Positions 8,441-16,050 of a DNA stretch of 21,818 bases are shown in pieces (the stretch's first letter is position 1; every line of letters begins with the position of its first letter). Below the pieces are notes generated by a model. The model was not told the DNA's origin, made no database searches, and was given only the letters and a program-made list of their open reading frames with translations. Source of the stretch: Enterocloster aldenensis (GTDB lineage: Bacteria > Bacillota > Clostridia > Lachnospirales > Lachnospiraceae); the NCBI RefSeq assembly GCF_003434055.1, contig NZ_QVEX01000033.1:1-21818 (forward strand). Reading direction: 5' to 3'. The position numbers were made by a program, and so were the translations under genes.

Positions 8441-9148
8441 GTGATTATGAGAAACGTTAGAACAAAGTTGGCAGTGCTGCTTGCGGCAGTGATGATGATC
8501 TGCAGCGTGGCGCTGACAGGATGCCAGAGCAAACTTGTACCGGCAGACCAGGTAGTGGGAGCAATGTATGAACTGACTGTTAAGGAAAATGCCACCCCTA
8601 TGAAGGATTTACTTGGTTTTGCATCTGAGGATGATGTAAGGGCTTCCCTGCTCACCGATGATTACGAGGAAATGTCTGACATGTTCAAGAACGAGTTTTC
8701 CGGTATGGGCATCGAGTTCACGGACGAGGAAGTGGCAGAAATGTCCGACACCATGTCCAAGCTTCTGAACAAGCTGAGCTATACCGCTGAAATCCAGGAT
8801 GAGGGTAAGGATGAGACAACCGTCCTTCTGAAGGTGACCGGTTATTCCAGCGATGACATGAACCAGATCATGACAGACCTTATGACCGAAATCCAGACCA
8901 ATATGGATGAGGAGACCCTGACAGCACTCATGACAGGTGACGAAGAAGCAACCATGGCCCTGATGCAGGACGTAATCAAGCAGGTCATTGCAAAGTTCGG
9001 CGAGATGGAGCCAACCACGGAGACCACGGACGTTACTGTTAAGTGCGAGAAGATGAAAGTGGAAGTAAGCGGCAAGGAGAAGGTTTCATGGATGCCTTCT
9101 GACATGGATAAGTTCGTGGACGATCTGGAGAACGCATCTTTTAAGTAA
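8441..9148 (+). CDS. Small lipoprotein of unknown function
   Basis: I do not recognise a named family. The N-terminus is a lipoprotein signal: basic RNVRTK, a hydrophobic core, then the lipobox LTGC with the lipidated Cys at residue 28. The mature part (~208 residues) is acidic, rich in Met, Asp, Glu and Thr, with repeated helical-looking stretches such as EVAEMSDTMSKLLNKLSY, and has no further membrane segment. The start is either GTG 8441 (AGGAG 5 nt upstream) or ATG 8447 (11 nt); both keep the same signal. It lies 35 nt after pnp without a clear promoter, so it is probably co-transcribed. A strong terminator follows. Confidence 0.8.
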   Translation: MIMRNVRTKLAVLLAAVMMICSVALTGCQSKLVPADQVVGAMYELTVKENATPMKDLLGFASEDDVRASLLTDDYEEMSDMFKNEFSGMGIEFTDEEVAEMSDTMSKLLNKLSYTAEIQDEGKDETTVLLKVTGYSSDDMNQIMTDLMTEIQTNMDEETLTALMTGDEEATMALMQDVIKQVIAKFGEMEPTTETTDVTVKCEKMKVEVSGKEKVSWMPSDMDKFVDDLENASFK

Positions 9149-9186
9149 ATCCGGAATCAGATTCCATCAGATATGCAGTATAATCG

Positions 9187-9223
9187 GACAGTGCCTGGGT
9201 AAAATCAGGCATTGTCTTTTTTT
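9187..9223 (+). terminator. Terminator of the pnp-lipoprotein unit
   Basis: The 11-bp stem GACAGTGCCTG (9187-9197) with CAGGCATTGTC (9206-9216), containing one G-U pair, has an 8-nt loop and is followed directly by seven T (9217-9223). It is a textbook intrinsic terminator. Its descending arm also carries the -35 box of the gltX promoter. Confidence 0.92.
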
Positions 9224-9240
9224 GGCCTTCGTTATATAAT
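9212..9240 (+). promoter_or_regulatory. gltX promoter overlapping the terminator
   Basis: TTGTCT (9212-9217, 4/6) stands 17 bp before a perfect TATAAT (9235-9240). The -35 box lies in the last bases of the terminator stem and the first T of its tail. The predicted start is near 9247, leaving a leader of about 67 nt, too short for a T-box. Confidence 0.75.
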
Positions 9241-9313
9241 GTGTTTTATGAGTCATCACCGGGAATGACAGAACATTTCCAGGAATAAGGAAAATATAGG
9301 AGACTGATGAGAG

Positions 9314-10771
9314 ATGAGCAGAGTTAGGACAAGATATGCACCCAGCCCAACCGGAAGGATGCATGTGGGAAACTTAAGGACGGCATTATATGCCTACCTG
9401 ATTGCAAAACATGAGGGCGGGGATTTCCTTCTCCGCATTGAAGATACAGACCAGGAGCGCTATGTGGAAGGTGCGGTGGAAATCATCTACCAGACACTGA
9501 AGGATACCGGCCTGATTCACGACGAAGGTCCGGATAAGGACGGCGGGGTGGGTCCCTATGTCCAGAGTGAACGCCAGGCATCCGGCATATACCTGGAATA
9601 TGCAAAGAAGCTGATTGATAAGGGGGAGGCATATTACTGCTTCTGTACCCCTGAGCGCCTTGCATCCCTTAAGGAAACAGTGGGGGGAGAGGAAATCATG
9701 GCATATGACAAGCATTGCCTGGGCCTGTCCCAGGAGGAAATCAAGGCCAACCTGGAAGCAGGCCTGCCCTATGTCATCCGCCAGAACAACCCGGTCACGG
9801 GAACCACCACGTTTAACGACGAGATATACGGCGATATCACGGTGGACAACTCTGAGCTGGACGACATGGTGCTGATTAAGTCGGACGGATATCCCACCTA
9901 CAATTTCGCCAATGTGGTGGATGACCATCTGATGGGAATCACCCATGTGGTAAGGGGCAATGAATACCTGTCCTCCTCGCCTAAGTACAACCGGCTTTAC
10001 CAGGCATTTGGCTGGGAGGTCCCGGTTTACGTGCACTGCCCCCTGATTACGGACGAGCAGCATCACAAGCTGAGCAAGAGGAGCGGCCATTCCTCCTTTG
10101 AGGACCTGCTGGAGCAGGGGTTCCTGTCAGAGGCAGTGGTTAACTATGTGGCCCTTCTTGGATGGTCACCCGAGGACAACCGGGAAATCTTTTCCCTGGA
10201 GGACATGGTGAAGGAATTTGACTACCACCGTATGAGCAAGTCCCCGGCCGTATTTGACATGACAAAGCTTAAGTGGATGAACGGCGAGTATATAAAAGCC
10301 ATGGATTTTGAGAAGTTCTATGAGATGGCAGAGCCCTACATCAGGACCGTGGTTAAAAAGAACCTGGACCTTCGCAAGATAGCTGCCATGGTCAAGACCA
10401 GGATTGAAGTGTTTCCTGATATTGCGGGCCATATTGACTTTTTTGAGGAACTGCCGGAGTACGACGCTGCCATGTACACCCATAAGAAGATGAAGACCAA
10501 CAGTGAAACCTCCCTGAAGGTGCTTACGGACCTGCTTCCCGTTCTGGAGGCCCAGGAGGATTACAGCAACGATGCCCTGTACGCAGTCCTTTCCAGGTAT
10601 GTGGAGGAGAACGGCGTCAAGACAGGTTATGTCATGTGGCCGATCCGCACCGCTGTTTCCGGCAAACAGATGACACCGGCCGGGGCCACTGAGATCATGG
10701 AGGTACTGGGCAAAGAGGAGTCCCTGTCAAGACTGAAGGCAGGCATAAAGAAAATCAGCGATGGCATTTAA
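9314..10771 (+). CDS. gltX: Glutamyl-tRNA synthetase
   Basis: GltX is a class Ic synthetase that charges tRNA-Glu, and in many Firmicutes also tRNA-Gln for later amidation. The 485-residue product begins [21 protein letters not shown], with the HIGH-type motif HVGN at 17-20. The KMSKS-type motif KLSKR is at 252-256. A zinc-site pattern (CFC followed by YDKHC) is retained in the acceptor-binding insert. The C-terminal ~150 residues form the helical anticodon-binding region. AGGAG lies 11 nt upstream, a long spacing; a closer GAGAG may help. The last 11 bases overlap the helicase gene. Whether the enzyme is discriminating cannot be read from the sequence alone. Confidence 0.96.
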   Translation: MSRVRTRYAPSPTGRMHVGNLRTALYAYLIAKHEGGDFLLRIEDTDQERYVEGAVEIIYQTLKDTGLIHDEGPDKDGGVGPYVQSERQASGIYLEYAKKLIDKGEAYYCFCTPERLASLKETVGGEEIMAYDKHCLGLSQEEIKANLEAGLPYVIRQNNPVTGTTTFNDEIYGDITVDNSELDDMVLIKSDGYPTYNFANVVDDHLMGITHVVRGNEYLSSSPKYNRLYQAFGWEVPVYVHCPLITDEQHHKLSKRSGHSSFEDLLEQGFLSEAVVNYVALLGWSPEDNREIFSLEDMVKEFDYHRMSKSPAVFDMTKLKWMNGEYIKAMDFEKFYEMAEPYIRTVVKKNLDLRKIAAMVKTRIEVFPDIAGHIDFFEELPEYDAAMYTHKKMKTNSETSLKVLTDLLPVLEAQEDYSNDALYAVLSRYVEENGVKTGYVMWPIRTAVSGKQMTPAGATEIMEVLGKEESLSRLKAGIKKISDGI

Positions 10772-12587
10772 CGATACACAGAAAAAAGCAATCCGGCACA
10801 GGCAGGGGCCTATGCTGGTTCTGGCAGGGCCCGGTTCAGGCAAAACCACAGTCATTACCAACCGGGTCCGTTATCTTACGGAAAAAGCCGGAGTTGACCC
10901 GTCCCATATCCTGGTGATAACATTTACCAGGGCAGCGGCCAGGGAGATGAAGGAACGGTATGCACAGATGACCCGGGCAGGATGCAGCAGAGTTTCATTC
11001 GGAACTTTCCATTCTGTCTTTTTTCTGATTCTGAAACTGGCCTACCGGTACCAGGCCGCCAACATTGTAAGGGAAGAGCAGAGGATACAGTTCATAAAGA
11101 CGCTGTTAGGCCGCTGTGACCTGGAGGTGGAGGACGAGGGGGAGTTCATATCCTCCATCCTCAGCGAAATCAGCATGGTCAAGGGAGAGATGATGGACCT
11201 GGACCATTACTATGCCAAAAACTGCCCTGAGGAAATATTTAAACAGCTGTACAGCGGATACGAGGAGCAGTTAAGGCGGCACCGGCTTCTGGATTTTGAT
11301 GATATGCTGGTCATGTGCCACCAGCTGTTTAAGGAGAGGAAGGATATCCTTTCTGCATGGCAGGATAAATACAGGTATATACTAATCGATGAATTCCAGG
11401 ATATTAACCGGATCCAGTACGAGATTGTGAAAATGCTGGCCCTGCCTGGGAACAACCTGTTCATAGTGGGCGACGACGACCAGTCCATATACCGTTTCCG
11501 GGGGGCCAGGCCTGAAATCATGCTGGGGTTTGAGCGGGATTATCCGGATGCCAGGCGGCTGCTTCTGGACACCAATTACCGCTCCAGCCGCCAGATCGTG
11601 GAGGCGGCCGGGAAACTGATTGTCCACAACAGGACGCGGTTTGAAAAGGATATAAAGGCAGCCAGGGGGCCGGGAAGGCCCGTTGACATCCGGGAATGGC
11701 CCGGACCCATGGAGGAAAGCCTGGCAATTGCCATGGAACTGCGGGACTACGCATCCATGGGCATTGCCTTTCAGGACATGGCGGTGCTTTTTCGCACGAA
11801 CATGGGGCCAAGGCTCCTGATTGAAAAGCTGATGGAGTATAATATCCCTTTTTGCATGCGTGATACGGTGCCTAACCTTTATGACCACTGGATTGTAAAG
11901 AACGTGCTGTCCTATATTAAGGCTGCGTCAGGGGACCTTAGCAGGGCCAATATCCTTTCCATCATCAACCGCCCCAAGCGATATGTGAGCCGGGATGCCC
12001 TGGAGCGCCAGATAGTGGACTGGGAAGCAGTGAAATCCTTTTACCAGGACAAAAGCTGGATGTTAGACAGGATTGAACAGCTGGAGTATGATCTGCTCAT
12101 GCTTAAGAGCATGTCCCCGGCAGCTGCCGTGAATTATATCCGCAAGGCCGTGGATTATGATTCATATCTCAGGGAATATGCGGGAGAGCGCAGGATGAAG
12201 GCGGAGGAACTGTTGGAGGTGCTGGACCAGCTTCAGGAGAGCGCCGGCGGCTTTCAGACATACGGGGCCTGGTTCGCCCACATGGATGCCTACAGGGAAC
12301 AGCTGTTAAAGCAGGCCCAGGGAGGGAACGGCCCGGGACAGGGCGTCAGCCTTATGACCATGCACAGTTCCAAGGGTCTTGAATTCAGGGTGGTCTATAT
12401 CCTGGATGCCAATGAGGGGATAACCCCCCATCACAAGGCGGTGCTGGACCAGGATATGGAGGAAGAGCGCAGGATGTTCTATGTGGCCATGACAAGGGCA
12501 AAGGAGCGGCTTCACATATATTATGTAAAAGAGCGGTACCATAAAAAGCAGGAAGTATCGCGGTTTGTTAAGGAGGCGGGACAATGA
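10761..12587 (+). CDS. UvrD/PcrA-like superfamily 1 DNA helicase (short form)
   Basis: This is a 3'-to-5' SF1A helicase, expected to act in DNA repair or removal of stalled complexes. All core motifs are intact: Q motif (Q7), Walker [10 protein letters not shown] (22-30), Ia [51 protein letters not shown] and [19 protein letters not shown]. At 608 residues it is shorter than typical PcrA/UvrD (about 720-750): the 2B region is reduced, and the C-terminal extension with the Tudor-like RNA-polymerase-binding part is missing, so it is not clearly the housekeeping PcrA. It overlaps gltX by 11 nt and the next gene by 4 nt, implying coupled translation. Confidence 0.9.
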   Translation: MAFNDTQKKAIRHRQGPMLVLAGPGSGKTTVITNRVRYLTEKAGVDPSHILVITFTRAAAREMKERYAQMTRAGCSRVSFGTFHSVFFLILKLAYRYQAANIVREEQRIQFIKTLLGRCDLEVEDEGEFISSILSEISMVKGEMMDLDHYYAKNCPEEIFKQLYSGYEEQLRRHRLLDFDDMLVMCHQLFKERKDILSAWQDKYRYILIDEFQDINRIQYEIVKMLALPGNNLFIVGDDDQSIYRFRGARPEIMLGFERDYPDARRLLLDTNYRSSRQIVEAAGKLIVHNRTRFEKDIKAARGPGRPVDIREWPGPMEESLAIAMELRDYASMGIAFQDMAVLFRTNMGPRLLIEKLMEYNIPFCMRDTVPNLYDHWIVKNVLSYIKAASGDLSRANILSIINRPKRYVSRDALERQIVDWEAVKSFYQDKSWMLDRIEQLEYDLLMLKSMSPAAAVNYIRKAVDYDSYLREYAGERRMKAEELLEVLDQLQESAGGFQTYGAWFAHMDAYREQLLKQAQGGNGPGQGVSLMTMHSSKGLEFRVVYILDANEGITPHHKAVLDQDMEEERRMFYVAMTRAKERLHIYYVKERYHKKQEVSRFVKEAGQ

Positions 12588-13120
12588 CAGGTCTTATCCA
12601 TATATATCACGGGGACGGCAAGGGAAAAACAACGGCAGCCATTGGCAGTGCGGTCCGGGCAGCGGGGCGCGGGAAACGGGTGTTGATTGCCCGTTTCCTG
12701 AAAACAGACGACTCCGGGGAAGTGACGGGGCTGGCCCATGTGCCTGGAATCACCCTGCTTCCCTGCGACCGGAATTTCGGGTTTTCCTGGGAAATGTCGG
12801 CGGTCCAGAGGAAAGCGGCTGCTGTATACTATGATAACCTGCTACGCATGGCATGGGAAATGGCAGCAGGGCTGGACGGGGATCCAGGGTATGACATGCT
12901 GGTGCTGGATGAGGTCATCGGCGCCTGCGGTCTGGGTTTTGTCCGCGAGGACATGGTGATTGGGAAGCTTCGCAGCAAACCCGATGGCCTGGAAGTGGTC
13001 ATGACGGGACGCGGGCCATCGGATGGGCTGATGGAATGCGCGGACTATATCACGGAAATGGTCATGGGCAGGCACCCCTTTGAAAGGGGGATACCTGCCC
13101 GCGAGGGGATTGAGTATTAG
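12584..13120 (+). CDS. cobO: Cob(I)yrinic acid a,c-diamide adenosyltransferase (CobO/BtuR family)
   Basis: CobO/BtuR enzymes transfer adenosyl from ATP to Co(I) corrinoids to make adenosylcobalamin-type cofactors. The 178-residue product has the modified P-loop GDGKGKTT near residue 10, LVLDEVIG, EVVMTGR, and the C-terminal family signature AREGIEY. The ATG overlaps the helicase stop (ATGA), and AGGAGG stands 7 nt upstream. No cobalamin riboswitch and no other corrinoid gene is present, so it is an isolated salvage or assimilation gene riding on the gltX-helicase transcript. No terminator was seen after it. Confidence 0.88.
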   Translation: MTGLIHIYHGDGKGKTTAAIGSAVRAAGRGKRVLIARFLKTDDSGEVTGLAHVPGITLLPCDRNFGFSWEMSAVQRKAAAVYYDNLLRMAWEMAAGLDGDPGYDMLVLDEVIGACGLGFVREDMVIGKLRSKPDGLEVVMTGRGPSDGLMECADYITEMVMGRHPFERGIPAREGIEY

Positions 13121-13133
13121 GGTGAATATTTTC

Positions 13134-13162
13134 TTGCATTTTTCCAGTGAGTCTGATAGAGT
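13134..13162 (+). promoter_or_regulatory. Candidate promoter of the DUF1292 gene
   Basis: TTGCAT (13134-13139) lies 17 bp before TAGAGT (13157-13162), which is preceded by TGA, giving an extended -10 (TGnTAGAGT). The -35 is weak (3/6), but the TG motif can compensate. The predicted start is near 13169. Confidence 0.4.
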
Positions 13163-13214
13163 GTAAGAATAGATACACAATTCAAAGAAAGCAGATTAAG
13201 AGAGGAATCATGAT

Positions 13215-13544
13215 ATGGCAGACGAGAAGAACTTAAACGAGGAAGAGCAGGAGATGACCGTTACCCTCACCCTGGATGATGACACTGAGGTGGAGTGTGT
13301 GGTACTGACCATTTTCAATGCAGGGGAGCGCGAATACATTGCCCTTCTCCCGGTTGAAGGCGCTGATTCAGAGGAAGGGGAAGTATATCTCTACCGCTAC
13401 AGCGAGACAGAGGACGGTGAGCCTACCCTGGACAACATTGAGGATGACGATGAGTATGAGGTTGTGGCGGATGCCTTTGACGAGCTTTTAGATGCCCAGG
13501 AATATGACGAGCTTGTGGGCGAGGATGAATTAGAAGAAGAATAA
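13215..13544 (+). CDS. DUF1292 family protein (YrzB-like)
   Basis: This small, very acidic cytoplasmic protein of 109 residues belongs to the DUF1292/YrzB family, which is widespread in Firmicutes and of unknown function. The family core is visible as VTLTLDDDTEVECVVLTIF, YIALLPVEG, EVYLYRYSE and DEYEVVADAFDELL. In many Firmicutes the gene sits near ruvX and a fur-type regulator; here it stands alone between its own candidate promoter and a terminator. The start follows AGAGGAA by about 7 nt. About a third of its residues are Asp or Glu, with almost no Lys after the first ten residues. Confidence 0.88.
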   Translation: MADEKNLNEEEQEMTVTLTLDDDTEVECVVLTIFNAGEREYIALLPVEGADSEEGEVYLYRYSETEDGEPTLDNIEDDDEYEVVADAFDELLDAQEYDELVGEDELEEE

Positions 13545-13567
13545 AGGCCCATACTGATGATAGATCT

Positions 13568-13596
13568 GGCTCCGGGAAGGATTCCGGAGCTTTTTT
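13568..13596 (+). terminator. Terminator of the DUF1292 gene
   Basis: The perfect 7-bp GC-rich stem GCTCCGG (13569-13575) with CCGGAGC (13584-13590), an 8-nt loop and six T (13591-13596) form a clear intrinsic terminator. A second T6 run follows at 13601-13606. Confidence 0.9.
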
Positions 13597-13625
13597 GCTG
13601 TTTTTTGTAATTATGATGTCCAAGC

Positions 13626-13643
13626 TGTGAAACTTGTGTGAAA
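13626..13643 (+). promoter_or_regulatory. Candidate response-regulator box (11-bp direct repeat)
   Basis: TGTGAAA occurs at 13626-13632 and again at 13637-13643, a period of exactly 11 bp. The second copy ends 3 nt before the -35 box of the response-regulator gene. OmpR/PhoB-family regulators bind head-to-tail to 7-bp half-sites at about 11-bp spacing, so this is a plausible autoactivation site. It rests on two half-sites only. Confidence 0.45.
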
Positions 13644-13646
13644 ACA

Positions 13647-13675
13647 TGGAAATCTTTCTTTTTTTTTGTTAAAAT
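13647..13675 (+). promoter_or_regulatory. Promoter of the two-component operon
   Basis: TGGAAA (13647-13652, 4/6) stands 17 bp before TAAAAT (13670-13675, 5/6), which has an upstream TG (TGTTAAAAT, extended -10). A T-rich tract fills the spacer. The predicted start is near 13682, giving a short leader with AGGAGG at 13693-13698. Confidence 0.6.
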
Positions 13676-13705
13676 AAGTCCTAAGTAAGTGAAGGAGGCT
13701 AAACC

Positions 13706-14386
13706 ATGGATGCGCTTAAGATATTAGTGGTGGACGATGAGGCCAGAATGAGGAAGCTGGTCAGGGATTTCCTGACCAATAAAGGCTTTGCGGTAATTGA
13801 GGCAGGGGACGGCGAGGAGGCGGTGGATACTTTTTTCGCACAAAAGGACATTGCCCTGGTACTGCTGGACGTGATGATGCCCAAGATGGACGGGTGGGAG
13901 GTGTTAAAGACCATCCGCAAATATTCCCGGGTGCCCGTAATCATGCTGACAGCCAGAAGCGAGGAGCGGGACGAGCTTCAGGGATTCTCCCTGGGGGTGG
14001 ATGAGTATATATCCAAGCCCTTCAGCCCCAAGATCCTGGTGGCCAGGGTGGATGCAATCCTGCGCAGGAGCAATGTGGCCTCAACGGAGAATATGGATGT
14101 GGGCGGAATCTGTATTGACAAGGCAGCCCACCAGGTGACCATAGACGGCAGGGAGATTGAGCTGAGTTACAAGGAATTCGAACTGCTCAGTTATTTTGTG
14201 GAGAATCAGGGGATTGCGCTTTCCAGGGAGAAGATACTCAATAATGTGTGGAATTACGATTATTTCGGAGATGCCCGGACCATTGACACCCATGTGAAGA
14301 AACTGCGCAGCAAGATGGGAAAAAAAGGGGATTATATTAAGACCATATGGGGAATGGGTTACAAATTCGAGGTGAGTGAAGGATGA
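13706..14386 (+). CDS. OmpR/PhoB-family response regulator
   Basis: This is a DNA-binding transcription regulator activated by phosphotransfer from its partner kinase. The receiver domain (about 1-120) has the acidic pair D10-D11, phospho-acceptor D55 (LVLLDVMMPKMDG), T82 and K104 (SKPF). A winged-helix domain (about 130-225) has ELSYKEFELLSYF, RTIDTHVKKLRSKMG and WGMGYKFE. The 226-residue length is standard, and AGGAGG lies 7 nt upstream. The stop codon overlaps the kinase start (ATGA), so the pair is surely co-translated. The stimulus and regulon are not known. Confidence 0.96.
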   Translation: MDALKILVVDDEARMRKLVRDFLTNKGFAVIEAGDGEEAVDTFFAQKDIALVLLDVMMPKMDGWEVLKTIRKYSRVPVIMLTARSEERDELQGFSLGVDEYISKPFSPKILVARVDAILRRSNVASTENMDVGGICIDKAAHQVTIDGREIELSYKEFELLSYFVENQGIALSREKILNNVWNYDYFGDARTIDTHVKKLRSKMGKKGDYIKTIWGMGYKFEVSEG

Positions 14387-15906
14387 AACATTCAATCAGG
14401 GTGAGATTCACCATGATTTTTATCGGCCTTATGGCAGCGGTGCTCCTTACCCTGTGGGCGGTGAACAGCTTTTTCCTGGAAGGCTTTTATACCAATGAAA
14501 AGCTGAAACTGCTGGAAGAAGTATATGATAAGCTGAATGAGTTTGTCGTTGAGAAGGCTGAGAACGGCGAGAACATCATAGACGACCTTCAAAGCCTTTA
14601 CTCCAAGGACGGGGAGCAGACCGAGGCCAGCCGCATGCTCCGGCTGATGAGCGAGAAGTATAATATCACCATTGCCATCGTGGACAGCATGAATGACAAC
14701 ATGGTGCCCTCCTACCGGGACGGAAGGTTCCTGGCCGACCGGGTGCACCAGTATATTCTTGGGAAAAATGAACCCCAGACAGAGACGCTGATTTCCGAAG
14801 ACAATTATAAGATACAGAAAAGCTATGACAGGCGTTCCCAGGGCTATTACCTGGAAAGCTGGGGCTTTTTTGATGACAACAGGACCATCTTCATCATGTC
14901 CATGCCTCTTGCCAGCATCCACGAAAGCGTGGATATCTCCAATAAATTCATGGCCTATGTGGGTCTGGCGGCCCTGGTGTTCGGCAGCATCCTTATGTAT
15001 GGGACCACGAAAATGGTGGTATCCCCCATCCGTTCCCTGGCAGCCCTTTCGGCGCGTATGTCGGAACTGGATTTCGAGGCCCGTTACACAGGCAGTTCAG
15101 AGGATGAAATCGGGGTCCTGGGCAACAGCATGAACACATTGTCGGAAAAATTAAAGGAAACCATCGGGGAACTGAAAACTGCCAACAATGAACTTCAAAG
15201 GGATATAGAAGAGAAAATCCGCATTGACGAGACCCGGAAGGACTTCATCGCAAATGTATCCCACGAACTGAAAACCCCCATTGCATTAATCCAGGGATAC
15301 GCGGAAGGACTGACCGAAGGCATGGCGGAGAATCCGGAAAGCAGGGATTACTACTGTGATGTCATCATGGATGAGGCCAATAAGATGAACAAGATGGTAA
15401 AACAGCTCCTTACCCTGACAGCCCTTGAATTCGGCAATGACATGCCGGTGATGGAACAGTTTGATATCGTGACCCTGATTAAGGGCATACTCTCGTCCGC
15501 AGGCATACTTCTGCAGCAGAAAGGGGCGTCCGTTGTATTTGGGCAGGAGGCTCCGGTGTGGGTGTGGGCAGATGAATTTAAGATAGAAGAGGTCGTCACG
15601 AATTATCTGAACAATGCCATGAACCATCTGGAAGGGGAGAAACGGATTGAAATACGGCTGGAAAAAAATGAAGATGAAGTCCGGATCATTGTATTCAATA
15701 CAGGGCATCATATTCCGGAGGAGGACATCGGGAACCTCTGGACAAAGTTTTATAAGGTAGATAAGGCAAGGACAAGGGAATACGGCGGCAGCGGCATTGG
15801 GCTTTCCATTGTCAAGGCCATCATGGATTCCCACAACAAGGACTGCGGTGTCGAAAATGTGGACGGCGGGGTGGAATTCTGGTTCACCCTGGACAGCGGG
15901 ATGTAG
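14383..15906 (+). CDS. Membrane sensor histidine kinase
   Basis: The partner kinase of the preceding regulator has 507 residues. It carries TM1 at about 9-32, an extracytoplasmic sensor of about 155 residues, TM2 at about 189-213, a HAMP linker and a short coiled coil. The dimerisation/phosphoacceptor motif SHELKTPIALIQGYAEGL has its phosphorylated His at 294. The ATP-binding domain has an N box (NYLNNAMNHL), D box (VFNTGHH) and GGSGIGLSIVKAI. The sensor has no recognisable fold by eye and no Cys. The organisation is typical of Gram-positive OmpR-class pairs. The signal is unknown; closeness to the ABC operon is the only hint. Confidence 0.95.
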   Translation: MKHSIRVRFTMIFIGLMAAVLLTLWAVNSFFLEGFYTNEKLKLLEEVYDKLNEFVVEKAENGENIIDDLQSLYSKDGEQTEASRMLRLMSEKYNITIAIVDSMNDNMVPSYRDGRFLADRVHQYILGKNEPQTETLISEDNYKIQKSYDRRSQGYYLESWGFFDDNRTIFIMSMPLASIHESVDISNKFMAYVGLAALVFGSILMYGTTKMVVSPIRSLAALSARMSELDFEARYTGSSEDEIGVLGNSMNTLSEKLKETIGELKTANNELQRDIEEKIRIDETRKDFIANVSHELKTPIALIQGYAEGLTEGMAENPESRDYYCDVIMDEANKMNKMVKQLLTLTALEFGNDMPVMEQFDIVTLIKGILSSAGILLQQKGASVVFGQEAPVWVWADEFKIEEVVTNYLNNAMNHLEGEKRIEIRLEKNEDEVRIIVFNTGHHIPEEDIGNLWTKFYKVDKARTREYGGSGIGLSIVKAIMDSHNKDCGVENVDGGVEFWFTLDSGM

Positions 15907-15921
15907 GATGAGGAGGGGACA

Positions 15922-15972
15922 ATGAGCCATATGGTACCGTTACGCACATTGTTACGGCTTGTTTATTTATAG
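15922..15972 (+). CDS. Candidate 16-codon small ORF after the kinase
   Basis: An ATG at 15922 with AGGAGG at 15911-15916 (5-nt spacing, AGGAGGGGAC tract) opens a frame of 16 codons ending in TAG (15970-15972). It starts 15 nt after the kinase stop and ends directly before the -35 box of the ABC promoter. The peptide MSHMVPLRTLLRLVYL is hydrophobic with two Arg. It runs through the dyad at 15937-15957. It could be a small membrane peptide, a leader peptide controlling that hairpin, or chance. Only the strong ribosome site argues for translation. Confidence 0.4.
   Translation: MSHMVPLRTLLRLVYL
15937..15970 (+). terminator. Weak terminator or dyad after the two-component operon
   Basis: CCGTTAC (15937-15943) pairs with GTTACGG (15951-15957), 6 of 7 bp with one T-T mismatch and a 7-nt loop, followed by the T-rich CTTGTTTATTTAT. 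It could be a weak terminator for the kinase operon. Read as DNA, the same segment has a direct repeat of GTTACG (15939-15944 and 15951-15956), so it could instead be a regulator site about 50-70 bp upstream of the ABC transcription start. Confidence 0.4.
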
Positions 15973-16000
15973 TTGACAAAAAATGTGCATATGCTACAAT
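15973..16000 (+). promoter_or_regulatory. Strong promoter of the ABC transporter operon
   Basis: A perfect TTGACA (15973-15978) lies 16 bp before TACAAT (15995-16000, 5/6). An upstream TG (TGCTACAAT) extends the -10. This is the strongest promoter of any complete transcription unit in the window. The predicted start is near 16007, leaving a leader of about 45 nt. Confidence 0.85.
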
Positions 16001-16001
16001 T

Positions 16002-16015
16002 AATAGGTACCTATT
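16002..16015 (+). promoter_or_regulatory. 14-bp perfect palindrome at the transcription start: candidate operator
   Basis: AATAGGTACCTATT is fully self-complementary over 14 bp and spans the predicted +1. A dimeric repressor bound here would block initiation. The site begins 2 nt after the -10 hexamer. No regulator gene for it is recognisable in the window, and the sequence differs from the TGTGAAA repeat near the response-regulator promoter. Confidence 0.6.
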
Positions 16016-16050
16016 GTCCCCTTTTTAAAATAAGATTTTGGAGGTTTGTT

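Noticed and set aside
9241..9313. T-box leader for gltX
   Set aside because: The leader is only about 67 nt with no T-box sequence or terminator/antiterminator pair.
12500..12583. Cobalamin riboswitch upstream of cobO
   Set aside because: The gene overlaps the helicase by 4 nt, leaving no room, and the upstream bases are coding.
15937..15980. Copy of the TGTGAAA-type box controlling the ABC operon
   Set aside because: The repeat here is GTTACG at 12-bp spacing, a different motif and period, so it does not tie the response regulator to this promoter.
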